This document shows, one piece after another, positions 56,266 through 64,000 of a stretch of 64,000 nucleotides of DNA. A program made the position numbers and the translations under genes. Source of the stretch: Leptospira ognonensis. Lineage in GTDB: Bacteria > Spirochaetota > Leptospiria > Leptospirales > Leptospiraceae. Position 1 is the first letter of the stretch. Every line of letters begins with the position of its first letter. The stretch lies in the NCBI RefSeq assembly GCF_004770745.1, contig NZ_RQGD01000020.1:62001-126000 (forward strand), given 5' to 3'. The notes beneath the pieces were generated by a model that saw nothing but the letters and a program-made list of their open reading frames with translations, was not told the origin of the DNA and ran no database searches.

Positions 56266-57312
56266 TTATTTATTTAGCAAGTGTGATTTTAATGCATCTC
56301 TTCCTTTCGCGTTGAGATGCGTAAAATCAATAAAAAACTCTGGATCATCCAATGACCTGCTTTCGATTTTTATCACTTCAGAAAATTTTAATTTTGGAAT
56401 TTCTTTTTCCAATCGACTTCGCACATTCAATTTTTCCATATCCTTTTCTAATGCTGGAGAAAAAGGAAGATCTAAACAAACAACTTCTATATTTTCAATT
56501 TTAGCTATCTCAATCAGTCTTCTGATTGCATCTAGAGCGCCTTTTCTCTCTTTTAAAAAGGCAATCGAACTTCCCTCGGGCAGAGATGGAAAGGCTTCCT
56601 TATTTTTTTCTGAGCCAAAACTTTTCCAGGTCCAATGATCAGAATTATTAAAATGACCGTTAAGATAGAGATTATTTTGATAATGTTCTTTCAAAATCTC
56701 AAAACTTCGATTTCTAAGTAATTGATTCTGATCCGCATCATGTAATTCGGTTGATTTTGGTAATGGAGATGCGATCGCAAAAAGGGAGGAAAAATTCTGA
56801 TTTAAGCCAAAAAAAGGAAATAATTTAATGACAACTTTCCATAAAAAATCTTGAAAATGATGAAAATAAAAGGAGCGGAGGCTTGGTTCAGTCAATTGGT
56901 GTAAATGAAATTTTGAAAATCCAAAGTAAAGTTCTTTATGGGCATCAGTGACAGCATTTTGTGAAATGGAAATCGGTGATAGATTCAAATAAATTTTTTT
57001 CAAATTTGGCATACCAGATTTTACTTCGAGGTATTGATCTAACATCCCTTCTGGTTGTTCGCTGGGCCTAACACGATATTGAATTTTGCCCGCGTCCAGT
57101 GAATTTAATTTACTCATTAATTCAGAAGTAATACCACTTAACACTTGACTGTCGCCAAGAACCAGAACTTCAGCATTTGCATGAATCTCCTTTTTGAGAT
57201 TCAAATACCACAGAAAGGATGTCTCTTCCGTGAAATAACAGAGTTGCTCAAATGCCAAACGCATAGAAAGAAAAATAAAAAGTAGGCTAAGGGCAATATA
57301 TTTCGCTGTCAT
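56266..57312 (-). CDS. SGNH-hydrolase-like membrane partner of MBOAT
   Basis: The protein has 348 residues. An N-terminal anchor (about 4-22) precedes an SGNH-like domain: block I EVLVLGDSQVLSGI with its catalytic Ser, and a C-terminal D-x-x-H block FIDFTHLNAKGRD. It follows the MBOAT acyltransferase gene by 3 bases. In AlgI/DltB-type systems such partners transfer or remove acetyl or other acyl groups on exported polymers. The substrate is unknown. Confidence 0.8.
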   Translation of the reverse strand: MTAKYIALSLLFIFLSMRLAFEQLCYFTEETSFLWYLNLKKEIHANAEVLVLGDSQVLSGITSELMSKLNSLDAGKIQYRVRPSEQPEGMLDQYLEVKSGMPNLKKIYLNLSPISISQNAVTDAHKELYFGFSKFHLHQLTEPSLRSFYFHHFQDFLWKVVIKLFPFFGLNQNFSSLFAIASPLPKSTELHDADQNQLLRNRSFEILKEHYQNNLYLNGHFNNSDHWTWKSFGSEKNKEAFPSLPEGSSIAFLKERKGALDAIRRLIEIAKIENIEVVCLDLPFSPALEKDMEKLNVRSRLEKEIPKLKFSEVIKIESRSLDDPEFFIDFTHLNAKGRDALKSHLLNK

Positions 57313-57315
57313 AAA

Positions 57316-58725
57316 TTAAAATTGAAAATAAAAAAATTCCTGTTTCGCGAATGGTGATATGAGTGAAAAAATTAGAAAAAGAATACTGAATGAAAGCCAA
57401 AATACGATAGGCTTATTATGCAGCTGCCAATCAGTTTCCGAGGTTTTTATTTGTTCTTGCCAGAGATCAAAAATGAGTATAGGTAGAAAATAAAGAAAAA
57501 CAAAAAACCAGTCAGAAGTTAAGGTTCCAATAGATAAGATATTATTTAAGTATGCAATCAACTCCTTATAATTGTGTACTCGAAATAACAAAAGACCAAA
57601 AGAAAAAGAAAAGAAAGTGAAGAATATACCAATCATTTTTAAAGTAAAATTAAATTTTCCCGGAATCGATTCCAGGAAATATTTTTTGATCACATTATAT
57701 ACTATAATACAAAAACCAAGATAGATACCCCAGAGTAAATATCCATAGGTAGCCCCATGCCAAAGCCCACCGAGAATCCAGACTAAGAGAATATTTATAT
57801 TCTGTCGTAAAAAACCTTTTCGATTTCCACCTAATGGTATATAAACATAATCTCTCAACCAACTAGATAAGGAAATATGCCAACGTTGCCAAAATTCAAC
57901 TGGACTCGAGGCAAAAAAGGGTCGATGAAAATTATTCATGAGATTAAAACCCATAACATAAGCAAGGCCTCTCGCACAATTAGAATAGCCGGAAAAGTCA
58001 GCATAGACCTGGAAGGCAAACGATGGAGCAACAATCCATAAAATGCCGTCAGGTAGCGCTCCGCTCTGATTCAATGCAGCGTCGACAAATTTTGCAAGTG
58101 GATCAGCTATGGCTGTTTTTAAGAATATCCCCCACAGAAAAATGCTAAATCCTTTATAAATTCCTTCTCTTGTGATCTTCCGATTTGATTCTAATTGCGG
58201 TAAGAGAGAATTCGGTCTTTCAATTGGTCCAGCCAGCAATAAAGGAAAAAATATATCGTAAACTGAGAATGTAACAAGATTATCTGAAGGAGCTATGTTC
58301 TGTTTAGCGATTTCAACTAAATAACTAATGTTATGAAATGTATAAAATGAAATTCCCACTGGTAATAAAATTTCAGGTCGCCAGATCGAAATGGAATGAG
58401 AGAATACATTTGCGATATCAACAACAAGATCCACCAGAAACAAAGTGTATTTGAAAAAGCCGAGAATGATTAAGTTGAGGACGATTCCAAAAATTAAGAT
58501 GCGCTTACGATCCTCTATCTTCTTCCTTTGACTTAAAAACTTCCCGATATAAAAATTAAAGAGTATGGAAATTACGAGCAATAAGCTCATCTTCCAATTC
58601 CAGTAAGAATAAAAATAGAATCCATATAACAGGAGTGCTACGTTTTGCCATTTTTTACTAAGGAAACAATAGAAAGAAAAAAAAAGTAAGAAACTTGTTA
58701 AGAAAGGAAGAGAATTAAATAACAC
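57316..58725 (-). CDS. MBOAT-family O-acyltransferase (AlgI/DltB-like)
   Basis: The protein has 469 residues and about ten to twelve membrane helices. The MBOAT signature is clear: FHRPFFASSPVEFWQRWHISLSSWLRDYVYIPLGGNRKG followed by ILGGLWHGATYGYLLWGIYLG with the catalytic His. It moves acyl groups across the inner membrane to an acceptor on the periplasmic side. It works with the downstream SGNH-like protein. Acceptor candidates include the surface polysaccharide or lipopolysaccharide (inference). Confidence 0.92.
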   Translation of the reverse strand: MLFNSLPFLTSFLLFFSFYCFLSKKWQNVALLLYGFYFYSYWNWKMSLLLVISILFNFYIGKFLSQRKKIEDRKRILIFGIVLNLIILGFFKYTLFLVDLVVDIANVFSHSISIWRPEILLPVGISFYTFHNISYLVEIAKQNIAPSDNLVTFSVYDIFFPLLLAGPIERPNSLLPQLESNRKITREGIYKGFSIFLWGIFLKTAIADPLAKFVDAALNQSGALPDGILWIVAPSFAFQVYADFSGYSNCARGLAYVMGFNLMNNFHRPFFASSPVEFWQRWHISLSSWLRDYVYIPLGGNRKGFLRQNINILLVWILGGLWHGATYGYLLWGIYLGFCIIVYNVIKKYFLESIPGKFNFTLKMIGIFFTFFSFSFGLLLFRVHNYKELIAYLNNILSIGTLTSDWFFVFLYFLPILIFDLWQEQIKTSETDWQLHNKPIVFWLSFSILFLIFSLISPFAKQEFFYFQF

Positions 58726-58744
58726 AAACTTATCGTTTCGCTAA

Positions 58745-61099
58745 TTATGCTTCTTCGATCATTTCCATAAATTGGTTTTTATCTTTTGTATCGTTCGGAT
58801 ACGAAAGACTCAGTATTCGATACGAAGGCTTAAAAGTTGAACTAAAGAATTCTTCTTTCTTGCTAAAAGATGCTTTGATTTTTTTTATTACGATTTCTGT
58901 CTCTTCTCTATCTTTCCCATGAAGCACGATGGCAAATTTACCTTGTCCGACTCGAGTAAAATAATCATTTTCACTAATATGATCAGTGATTGTTTTTCGC
59001 AAAGTGTCCGCATATCGAGCAAATTTTCCTGCACCAAACAGATGAATGATGCGTGCCACATTCTGAATCTTGAATATAGAAACGGTAAAATTGAGACTCA
59101 TCTTTTCAGATTTCTCGATTTCTGATAAAATTTTCGTTTCCAGTGGATTAAATGGATTTCTAAATAAGGCTTCCTTTTCGGATAAAATTAATAGGTTGGC
59201 GAGTACTGGTGCTGAAGTTTCCATGATGGCAACTGCAATATCTCGACTCATATCTGTCCAAGGACTCGATGTCGCATGTACTACGACCATTCCCACAAGC
59301 CAATTTAAGTTAATGATGGGAAGTATGGTGAACTCAGACATGATTCCAAGTTCATCGTTGGAAAAAATAGATTTTAACTCCGAATCCTCCCTGAAGTTCT
59401 CTAATTTATAGACTCCAGCAACATTGGACACCATCCCTACAATATCCGAGTCTTTACTCAACCGGAAGTCACGCGCTCTCTCGGGCAAAATAAAATTAGA
59501 ACCAAAGACGATATAATCTTCTCTCGACTCAGAATCTAACACGAGTAAGGAAAATTGTTTTACGCCCAATTTTTTCTTAAGATTGTCCACAAGAAGATCA
59601 TAAGCATCGTCCATCTTGCGAACACCCGCAAAATCTCGCGCTGATTTTAATACAGATTCGTTAATCTCGACAACCTGTTTCACATTCACAAGTTCTTCTG
59701 TTAATTTTTCAAACTCGGCAACTCTAGAAAATACAGATCCTGCAATATCCCCGATCACCTTTACGAACTCTAGGTCATCTACAATATATTCTTCCCCATT
59801 GATTAATCTTCCCAGAGAAATGATACCAAAGCATTTTTCTTTGTGTCTTATAGGAACTAAAATTTCAGCTTCCATCTCTTCTAAAATTTGTTTTTCTTTA
59901 TCGGGGATCCTTCGCTGCAGGAGATCTCCCGCATAAATCACAGTATCGGTTTCACTTAACCTTTGATAAACTTCATCATTTGTAAAAAAAGACCAATTAT
60001 CTTTAAGATCAATACCCTCCGAATTTAAGGCATCCCAACGCTCGGCATCTGGAAGTGTCGAAGTTAATATAACTACAGAAGAACAACCGACTTGGCCAAT
60101 GATGCTAAAGACAAGGTTGTCAAAAAAATCAGCAAAATCTTTGGACGCTGATATCTCCTTTGTGATTTCGAAGACTGCGTGATAATTTTCGATTCGCTTA
60201 TTCGAGGCAATATACTGGCCCATCGGAGCCGTAGAGAAATCTGACTCATCATCAAAAAGAAAACTTTTGTCATGCGGTATAGGATCTTCGTCCTCCGGTC
60301 TCACTGGCTGTTTGGCGGATTCCTTATGGGCATCTTTTTCCCAATCTTCAAAGATATCAACCTCCGGTAGAGGCGCCGGTTCCTCGTTTTCTGCTTCGGA
60401 AGCAATTTCTATTAAACTATCATCTTCTTTGCCTTCAGGCTCTAACTCAGGCTCTAACTCAGGCTCTAACTCAGGATCTAACTCAGGCTCTAACTCAGGA
60501 TCTAACTCAGGCTCTAACTCAGGATCTAACTCAGGATCTAACTCAGGATCTAACTCAGGATCTAACTCAGGTTCAAGCTCAGGTTCTAACTCAGGTTCAA
60601 GCTCAGGTTCTAACTCAGGTTCAAGCTCAGGTTCAATCTCAGGTTCAAGCTCAGGTTCAAGCTCAGGTTCTAACTCAGGTTCCTGAGTAGTTTCTTGGTC
60701 ATCAAAATCGATTAAATCTTCTGAATCTGAGAAAGGCTCTGTATCAGCCATCACATCATTAAAATCAAAATCATCCTCGGAATGATCTGGAGTTTCTACA
60801 CTTTCTGGTTCACCAAACTCGTCTTTGAGATTTGAAAATCCTTCCGTCTCCACTTCCGGATCGTATCCCCCGAGATCACTAAGATCAACTTCAATTTCGC
60901 CATCAGGAATGGGGAGATCATCTCCAATTTCATCCACAGGTAAATCCGATAAATCACCAATCCAATCTTCATCTTTCTCTTCTTTGAGAAATTTTTGAGC
61001 CTTCTCTAAAAGTGATTTTGGTTTCGGCAAGTTAGGCGCAGAAGGACTTTCCGATTGTGGGGATTTCTTTATGCTCTCGGCTCTATCGAGAAGACCCAC
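58745..61099 (-). CDS. GAF-domain protein with EPEL repeats and degenerate GGDEF
   Basis: The protein has 784 residues. The acidic N-terminus contains 21 tandem 4-residue units (EPEL/DPEL, residues 140-223). Two GAF-like domains follow (about 300-445 and 470-625; [44 protein letters not shown]). A C-terminal nucleotide-cyclase-like fold (about 660-784) carries GQGKF where active GGDEF enzymes have GG[DE]EF, so it is probably inactive and may bind a ligand. It follows the acidic-repeat gene by one base. No membrane segment is seen. Confidence 0.82.
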   Translation of the reverse strand: MGLLDRAESIKKSPQSESPSAPNLPKPKSLLEKAQKFLKEEKDEDWIGDLSDLPVDEIGDDLPIPDGEIEVDLSDLGGYDPEVETEGFSNLKDEFGEPESVETPDHSEDDFDFNDVMADTEPFSDSEDLIDFDDQETTQEPELEPELEPELEPEIEPELEPELEPELEPELEPELEPELDPELDPELDPELDPELEPELDPELEPELDPELEPELEPELEPEGKEDDSLIEIASEAENEEPAPLPEVDIFEDWEKDAHKESAKQPVRPEDEDPIPHDKSFLFDDESDFSTAPMGQYIASNKRIENYHAVFEITKEISASKDFADFFDNLVFSIIGQVGCSSVVILTSTLPDAERWDALNSEGIDLKDNWSFFTNDEVYQRLSETDTVIYAGDLLQRRIPDKEKQILEEMEAEILVPIRHKEKCFGIISLGRLINGEEYIVDDLEFVKVIGDIAGSVFSRVAEFEKLTEELVNVKQVVEINESVLKSARDFAGVRKMDDAYDLLVDNLKKKLGVKQFSLLVLDSESREDYIVFGSNFILPERARDFRLSKDSDIVGMVSNVAGVYKLENFREDSELKSIFSNDELGIMSEFTILPIINLNWLVGMVVVHATSSPWTDMSRDIAVAIMETSAPVLANLLILSEKEALFRNPFNPLETKILSEIEKSEKMSLNFTVSIFKIQNVARIIHLFGAGKFARYADTLRKTITDHISENDYFTRVGQGKFAIVLHGKDREETEIVIKKIKASFSKKEEFFSSTFKPSYRILSLSYPNDTKDKNQFMEMIEEA
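60431..60682. repeat. 12-base tandem repeat, 21 copies
   Basis: The unit is TAACTCAGG plus three variable bases (GTT, GCT or GAT followed by C). Exactly 252 bases hold 21 units without a frame break. The two ends use different versions: GGTTC in the N-terminal half, GGCTC and GGATC in the other. On the coding (minus) strand it encodes EPEL/DPEL. Such perfect in-frame arrays often vary in copy number between strains. Confidence 0.95.
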
Positions 61100-61100
61100 G

Positions 61101-63236
61101 TCACAGCTCCAATTCTTTCATCATTTTCTTATATAGTTCAAAGTATTGAGACTTCGAAAATTCTTTGATGACTTCATCTGGAAGGTTTCCAAGCAAGTTG
61201 TCCAAATAACTTAATACTTTCTTGCGATCGGTTGAACTCAGCTCGGTTCGAGTATCTTCGATAGCTTCTGCAGCGGCGGTGCTTAATGATTTTTCTGATT
61301 CTTCAGGAGCTTGGCTTGCTCTTAATTCCTCAAGAGGAGAAAGTTTACCTTCCGGAGCATATTCATCTAAGTCCAGTTCCACTCCCGCGCTATCATCTTG
61401 CAAAAGAGTCGGTTCACGGTGCTCGGGAACTAGATTAGATTCGCCAAATTCAACCAGATCTTCATGCTCTACTAGGTCGGGTGTATCACTTAACGAGAAG
61501 TCTTCGATCGAATGCTCTAATTCACTTTCTTCATCTGTGTCAAAATCAAAGTCATGGATTTTATGCTCATCCATATCTTCCATCGGAAGATCGCCGATAT
61601 CGTCTAGATTATCTCCGGGAAGCTCTTCGCCAATTAAATCATCAATTTTGTCGCCAGATACAGTTTCAATAGCTGGTTCAGTCGCTTCTTGTGCGTCTTC
61701 TTCTTCGCTACCGGTTATGTTTTCAAGCTCTTCCATAGAAAGAGCAATCGATTCATCTTCTAAATCTTCTTCTAACAAATCTGACTTTGATTTTTCTTCT
61801 TCGTAAGGTAGAGGTGCCCTGTCCAAACTATCAACAAGTTCATCCTCTGATGATTCTTCTGCCTCTTCTGCGATGGACTCTAGTTCATCCATGGAAAGTG
61901 CAAGTGGACCTTCATCGTCTTCGGAATCAACATGTGATTCCTCATATTCACCCTCAAGACCAGAACTTGCTTCTTCCTCATTTTGAAAGGAATCATCGCC
62001 AAATATATCAAAATTGGATTCTTCGTCTTCTTCGGCTTCGGGTGCTTCCGTTGTCTCTTCGGAAGCGATAATGCTGCCAAGTTCATCCGGACTCAAGGTG
62101 ATGGTTTCGTCTTCTACTTCCTCATCGAGGATGTTTAGCTCAGGTTCGTCTGCAGCGTCTATATTATCTAGTTCTTCGAGTGATAGAGTGATAGGTCCAT
62201 CGTCATCTTCTTCGGTGGATGTTTCTTTCGTTTCCGTAGATTCCAGTTCTGGTAATTCTTCTGTCTCAAAGAAATCTTCCTCATTTCCAAGCGACTCTTC
62301 AAGGCTTTCCGTGGAGGAGCCTAAAATATTTCCTAATTCATCGTCAGATAGTGTTAAATTTTCATCTTCTTTGGCAGATCCAAATAATTCTTCTTCTTCG
62401 GCGTCACGCAGAGGCTTGAATTCTTTTTCTTCTGGTTCATCATCATCTAAATCGAGTTCTGGGTAACCATTTTCATTGAAGGTCAATTGTGTATCAACTT
62501 CAGTATCATCTAAATTTAATTCTAGATTTAAGTCTTCTTCTGAATACGGCTCTAACTCGGAAGAGATTTCTGATTCCTCAGGAAGCAATACATCTTCTGA
62601 GTCTAAATCATGCATCTCACTCTCTGCAGGTTCTGCTTCCGTCTCTGCGCCGGAATCTTCTTCTGCAAGTAATCCGCCTGTTATGTTTTCAAGCTCTTCC
62701 ATTGAAAGAGCAATCGGTCCCTCTTCTTCCTCATCAACGGAGAAGTCGGACTCATTTAAATTTCCTGATTTTTTCTTATTAGTTAGGATTCCATCTTCGC
62801 CATTCAATATGGCTTCGATCTCACCATCTAGATCGATGATATCATCATCAAACTCTAGTTCGAGATCATCTTCTTCCTTCTCTGATTCTTCGAATTCTAT
62901 TGTATCTTCGGTCTCGTTAAAATCGGCATGCAATTCATCATCATGAAGAACGGGGTCTTCTTCACCTAATAAATTTAAGTCGGAGTCTAGATCAATATCG
63001 AGAAATTCCTCATCATCATTGTCAGTGCTAGATAGAACTAGATCACCAATACTTTCATCATCGGTGTCATCGAATCCATCTACGTCGTCAAGAGTTGGAG
63101 GTTCGAGACCTGGAGATTCCTCAAGATCGTCATCTCCTAAGTCAAAATCATCAAGATCGAGTGAAAATGCATCTTCGTCCAAAATAGGGTCGAGATTTTC
63201 TGACTCTTCTTTATTATTATTTTCCTGATCCGCCAT
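61101..63236 (-). CDS. large acidic protein with six LSxEEL-motif repeats
   Basis: The protein has 711 residues and is dominated by Asp, Glu, Leu and Ser. Six copies of a 15-16-residue motif are scattered from about residue 171 to 510: [75 protein letters not shown] and [15 protein letters not shown]. The C-terminus is a distinct helical domain ([19 protein letters not shown], then [13 protein letters not shown]). No signal peptide or membrane helix is seen. It precedes the GAF/EPEL gene by one base and is likely its partner. Function unknown. Confidence 0.85.
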   Translation of the reverse strand: MADQENNNKEESENLDPILDEDAFSLDLDDFDLGDDDLEESPGLEPPTLDDVDGFDDTDDESIGDLVLSSTDNDDEEFLDIDLDSDLNLLGEEDPVLHDDELHADFNETEDTIEFEESEKEEDDLELEFDDDIIDLDGEIEAILNGEDGILTNKKKSGNLNESDFSVDEEEEGPIALSMEELENITGGLLAEEDSGAETEAEPAESEMHDLDSEDVLLPEESEISSELEPYSEEDLNLELNLDDTEVDTQLTFNENGYPELDLDDDEPEEKEFKPLRDAEEEELFGSAKEDENLTLSDDELGNILGSSTESLEESLGNEEDFFETEELPELESTETKETSTEEDDDGPITLSLEELDNIDAADEPELNILDEEVEDETITLSPDELGSIIASEETTEAPEAEEDEESNFDIFGDDSFQNEEEASSGLEGEYEESHVDSEDDEGPLALSMDELESIAEEAEESSEDELVDSLDRAPLPYEEEKSKSDLLEEDLEDESIALSMEELENITGSEEEDAQEATEPAIETVSGDKIDDLIGEELPGDNLDDIGDLPMEDMDEHKIHDFDFDTDEESELEHSIEDFSLSDTPDLVEHEDLVEFGESNLVPEHREPTLLQDDSAGVELDLDEYAPEGKLSPLEELRASQAPEESEKSLSTAAAEAIEDTRTELSSTDRKKVLSYLDNLLGNLPDEVIKEFSKSQYFELYKKMMKELEL

Positions 63237-63245
63237 TCGCTACGA

Positions 63246-63515
63246 TTACCGTTTCCCCAAATCTACAGCCTGACCATCAGCTAACAGCTGGTCTCGGCGA
63301 CTCATTTTATAAGTAAAAGACGAATTCGAACCAAAGCCATTCGCCTTCTCTACCGTGTCGATTCCAGTAAGCCATTTTCCAGGTCCTGACACTTTCACCT
63401 GAATCATTTCAATGGAATAGATTCTTTTACTTATTTCAGGGTTATCCTTCAAGTAAAATGCAAACATAGCTAGGATTATCATGACACCCGAACTAAAGAT
63501 TGATTTATGATTCAA
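63246..63515 (-). CDS. small hypothetical membrane protein
   Basis: The protein has 89 residues from a TTG. One membrane segment (about 6-23, IFSSGVMIILAMFAFYL) is followed by an extracytoplasmic basic tail (VKVSGPGKWLTGIDTVEKANG). The ribosome binding site (GAGGGGG) lies inside one arm of the hairpin at 63526-63557. It lies between atpC and the acidic-repeat gene. No family recognised. Confidence 0.65.
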   Translation of the reverse strand: MNHKSIFSSGVMIILAMFAFYLKDNPEISKRIYSIEMIQVKVSGPGKWLTGIDTVEKANGFGSNSSFTYKMSRRDQLLADGQAVDLGKR

Positions 63516-63525
63516 AGGAATAGTC

Positions 63526-63557
63526 CCCCTCTACAATATTTTCGGCAAGTAGAGGGG
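63526..63557 (-). promoter_or_regulatory. perfect hairpin covering a ribosome binding site
   Basis: Nine perfect pairs (63526-63534 with 63549-63557) enclose a 14-base loop, just after the atpC stop. No T-run follows the stem on the minus strand, so it is not a standard terminator. The arm next to the small downstream gene contains that gene's GAGGGGG ribosome binding site, so the hairpin may reduce its translation. Confidence 0.55.
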
Positions 63558-63564
63558 AAAAAAA

Positions 63565-63945
63565 TTAATGTTGGTGAAGTAAAACGCGAACTTTTGCTTT
63601 CTTTATTGAATTTTCTCGCTCTTTTGACGCTGGCATTGCCTCTGCATGAGCTAAAACCTCTTCCGCTCGCTCTGTGGTGATGTCATCTTGAGAATCACCA
63701 CCTTCTGTCAAAACGCGGATTTCATTGTTTTTAACTTCACAAAATCCGCCATCGATGGCGATACGGAATTCCTTATTGCCGGAATGGAGTTTGATGAGCC
63801 CCAAATCCAGCTGAGAAACCAGTGTCGCATGCCCAGGCAAGACTCCGAAGTAACCTACGATCCCAGGTAGGATCACAGATTCCGCTTGCCCTTGGTAGAG
63901 GATGCGGTCGGGCGAAATAACGGTCAGGGAAAGATTCTTATCCAT
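63565..63945 (-). CDS. atpC: ATP synthase epsilon subunit
   Basis: The protein has 126 residues. The N-terminal beta-sandwich is typical: LSLTVISPDRILYQGQAESVILPGIVGYFGVLPGHATLVSQL, then FCEVKNNEIRVLTEGG. A short helical hairpin ends the chain (ERAEEVLAHAEAMPASKERENSIKKAKVRVLLHQH). It couples rotation to the F1 motor. It follows atpD by 12 bases. Confidence 0.95.
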   Translation of the reverse strand: MDKNLSLTVISPDRILYQGQAESVILPGIVGYFGVLPGHATLVSQLDLGLIKLHSGNKEFRIAIDGGFCEVKNNEIRVLTEGGDSQDDITTERAEEVLAHAEAMPASKERENSIKKAKVRVLLHQH

Positions 63946-63957
63946 GGGACAAAAACC

Positions 63958-64000
63958 CTATTCCTTACCTTTTAATTGTTTTGCGGCTTCTAGCACTTCG
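63958..64000 (-). CDS. atpD: ATP synthase beta subunit, C-terminal end only
   Basis: The visible 43 bases encode only the tail EVLEAAKQLKGKE before a TAG stop. The reading frame, the position directly before atpC and the match to common AtpD endings identify it. The gene continues beyond the right edge. Confidence 0.8.
   Translation of the reverse strand, partial: EVLEAAKQLKGKE

Noticed and set aside
60431..60682. CRISPR array.
   Set aside because: Units are 12 bases, directly tandem, without spacers, and in frame within a gene.
60267..60686. Plus-strand Ser/Gly/Asn repeat protein.
   Set aside because: It is the antisense reading of the EPEL tandem repeat; the minus strand frame is longer and has GAF domains.
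61222..63228. Several long Ser-rich plus-strand frames.
   Set aside because: They are antisense readings of the acidic protein: GAA/GAT codons read backwards give TTC/ATC and TCT/TCA, so open frames arise by composition.
63526..63557. Terminator after atpC.
   Set aside because: The stem is good but no T-run follows it on the transcribed strand; a T-run precedes it instead.

Overview
The window comes from a spirochaete of the genus Leptospira, most likely a saprophytic-type species. Three things support this. An OmpL1-type porin is present (53098-54000, with the C-terminal block around GHVFFELETILSG and VVGGQTYRVGYKLEL known from leptospiral OmpL1). The spirochaete motility order flhF-fleN-X-fliA-fapA is present, together with the spirochaete flagellar collar protein FlbB. 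There are many lipoproteins with loose spirochaetal lipoboxes. Base composition is moderately AT-rich. I recognise no rRNA, tRNA, CRISPR array, prophage or complete insertion sequence. Gene density is very high: no stretch over 300 bases lacks a gene, and several neighbours overlap or abut. LAYOUT. 1-1200 (minus) is the first 400 codons of a 7TM-DISM sensor, cut by the window edge. 1286-2548 (plus) is fliJ/flbA-flbB. 2500-10359 (minus) is one long motility and regulation operon: flhF, fleN, a small membrane protein, fliA, fapA, a small unknown protein, a SwrB-like protein, a RemA-like protein and gmk. 10476-12384 (plus) encodes the two halves of the MnmC tRNA-modification enzyme as separate overlapping genes. 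12335-13701 (minus) is hisE-lpxK. Next come a secreted thioredoxin-TPR protein (plus) and a polysaccharide mini-cluster wzm-wzt-ugd (minus, 14629-17940). 18016-18350 holds a small unknown gene followed by stem-loops that resemble the right end of an IS200/IS605 element without its transposase. 18618-30323 is mixed: barrel-like envelope proteins, a HEAT-repeat protein, a response regulator, glycogen phosphorylase, enoyl-CoA hydratase, a DUF192 lipoprotein, a SpoIIE-type phosphatase and a HEFGH metalloprotease-like lipoprotein. 30371-34641 (minus) is htrA-aminotransferase-murI-purM. ENVELOPE LOCUS. 35740-47338 (minus) is the most unusual part. It encodes a 1011-residue AsmA/YdbH-like protein, a YdbL (DUF1318)-like lipoprotein, and then a 2652-residue lipoprotein with a beta-propeller N-terminus, a long TPR solenoid and two degenerate CHAT-like regions. 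By analogy with E. coli YdbH-YnbE-YdbL, this is a candidate envelope lipid-transport system with a giant added partner. Upstream lie a STAS anti-anti-sigma protein and a protein with a sigma-region-4-like C-terminus. 48692-51325 encodes two ion transporters (NhaC type and a divergent Nramp type). 51446-54000 is ompL1 plus a Thr/Ala-rich lipoprotein, ending in a clear terminator. 54218-56263 (plus) holds a small secreted protein, a GC-rich hairpin block, carA and a DUF5808-like small gene. 56266-58725 (minus) is an MBOAT acyltransferase with an SGNH-like partner. 58745-64000 (minus) starts inside atpD, then atpC, a small membrane protein, a 711-residue acidic protein with six copies of an LSxEEL motif, and a GAF/GGDEF-like protein with 21 tandem EPEL/DPEL units.
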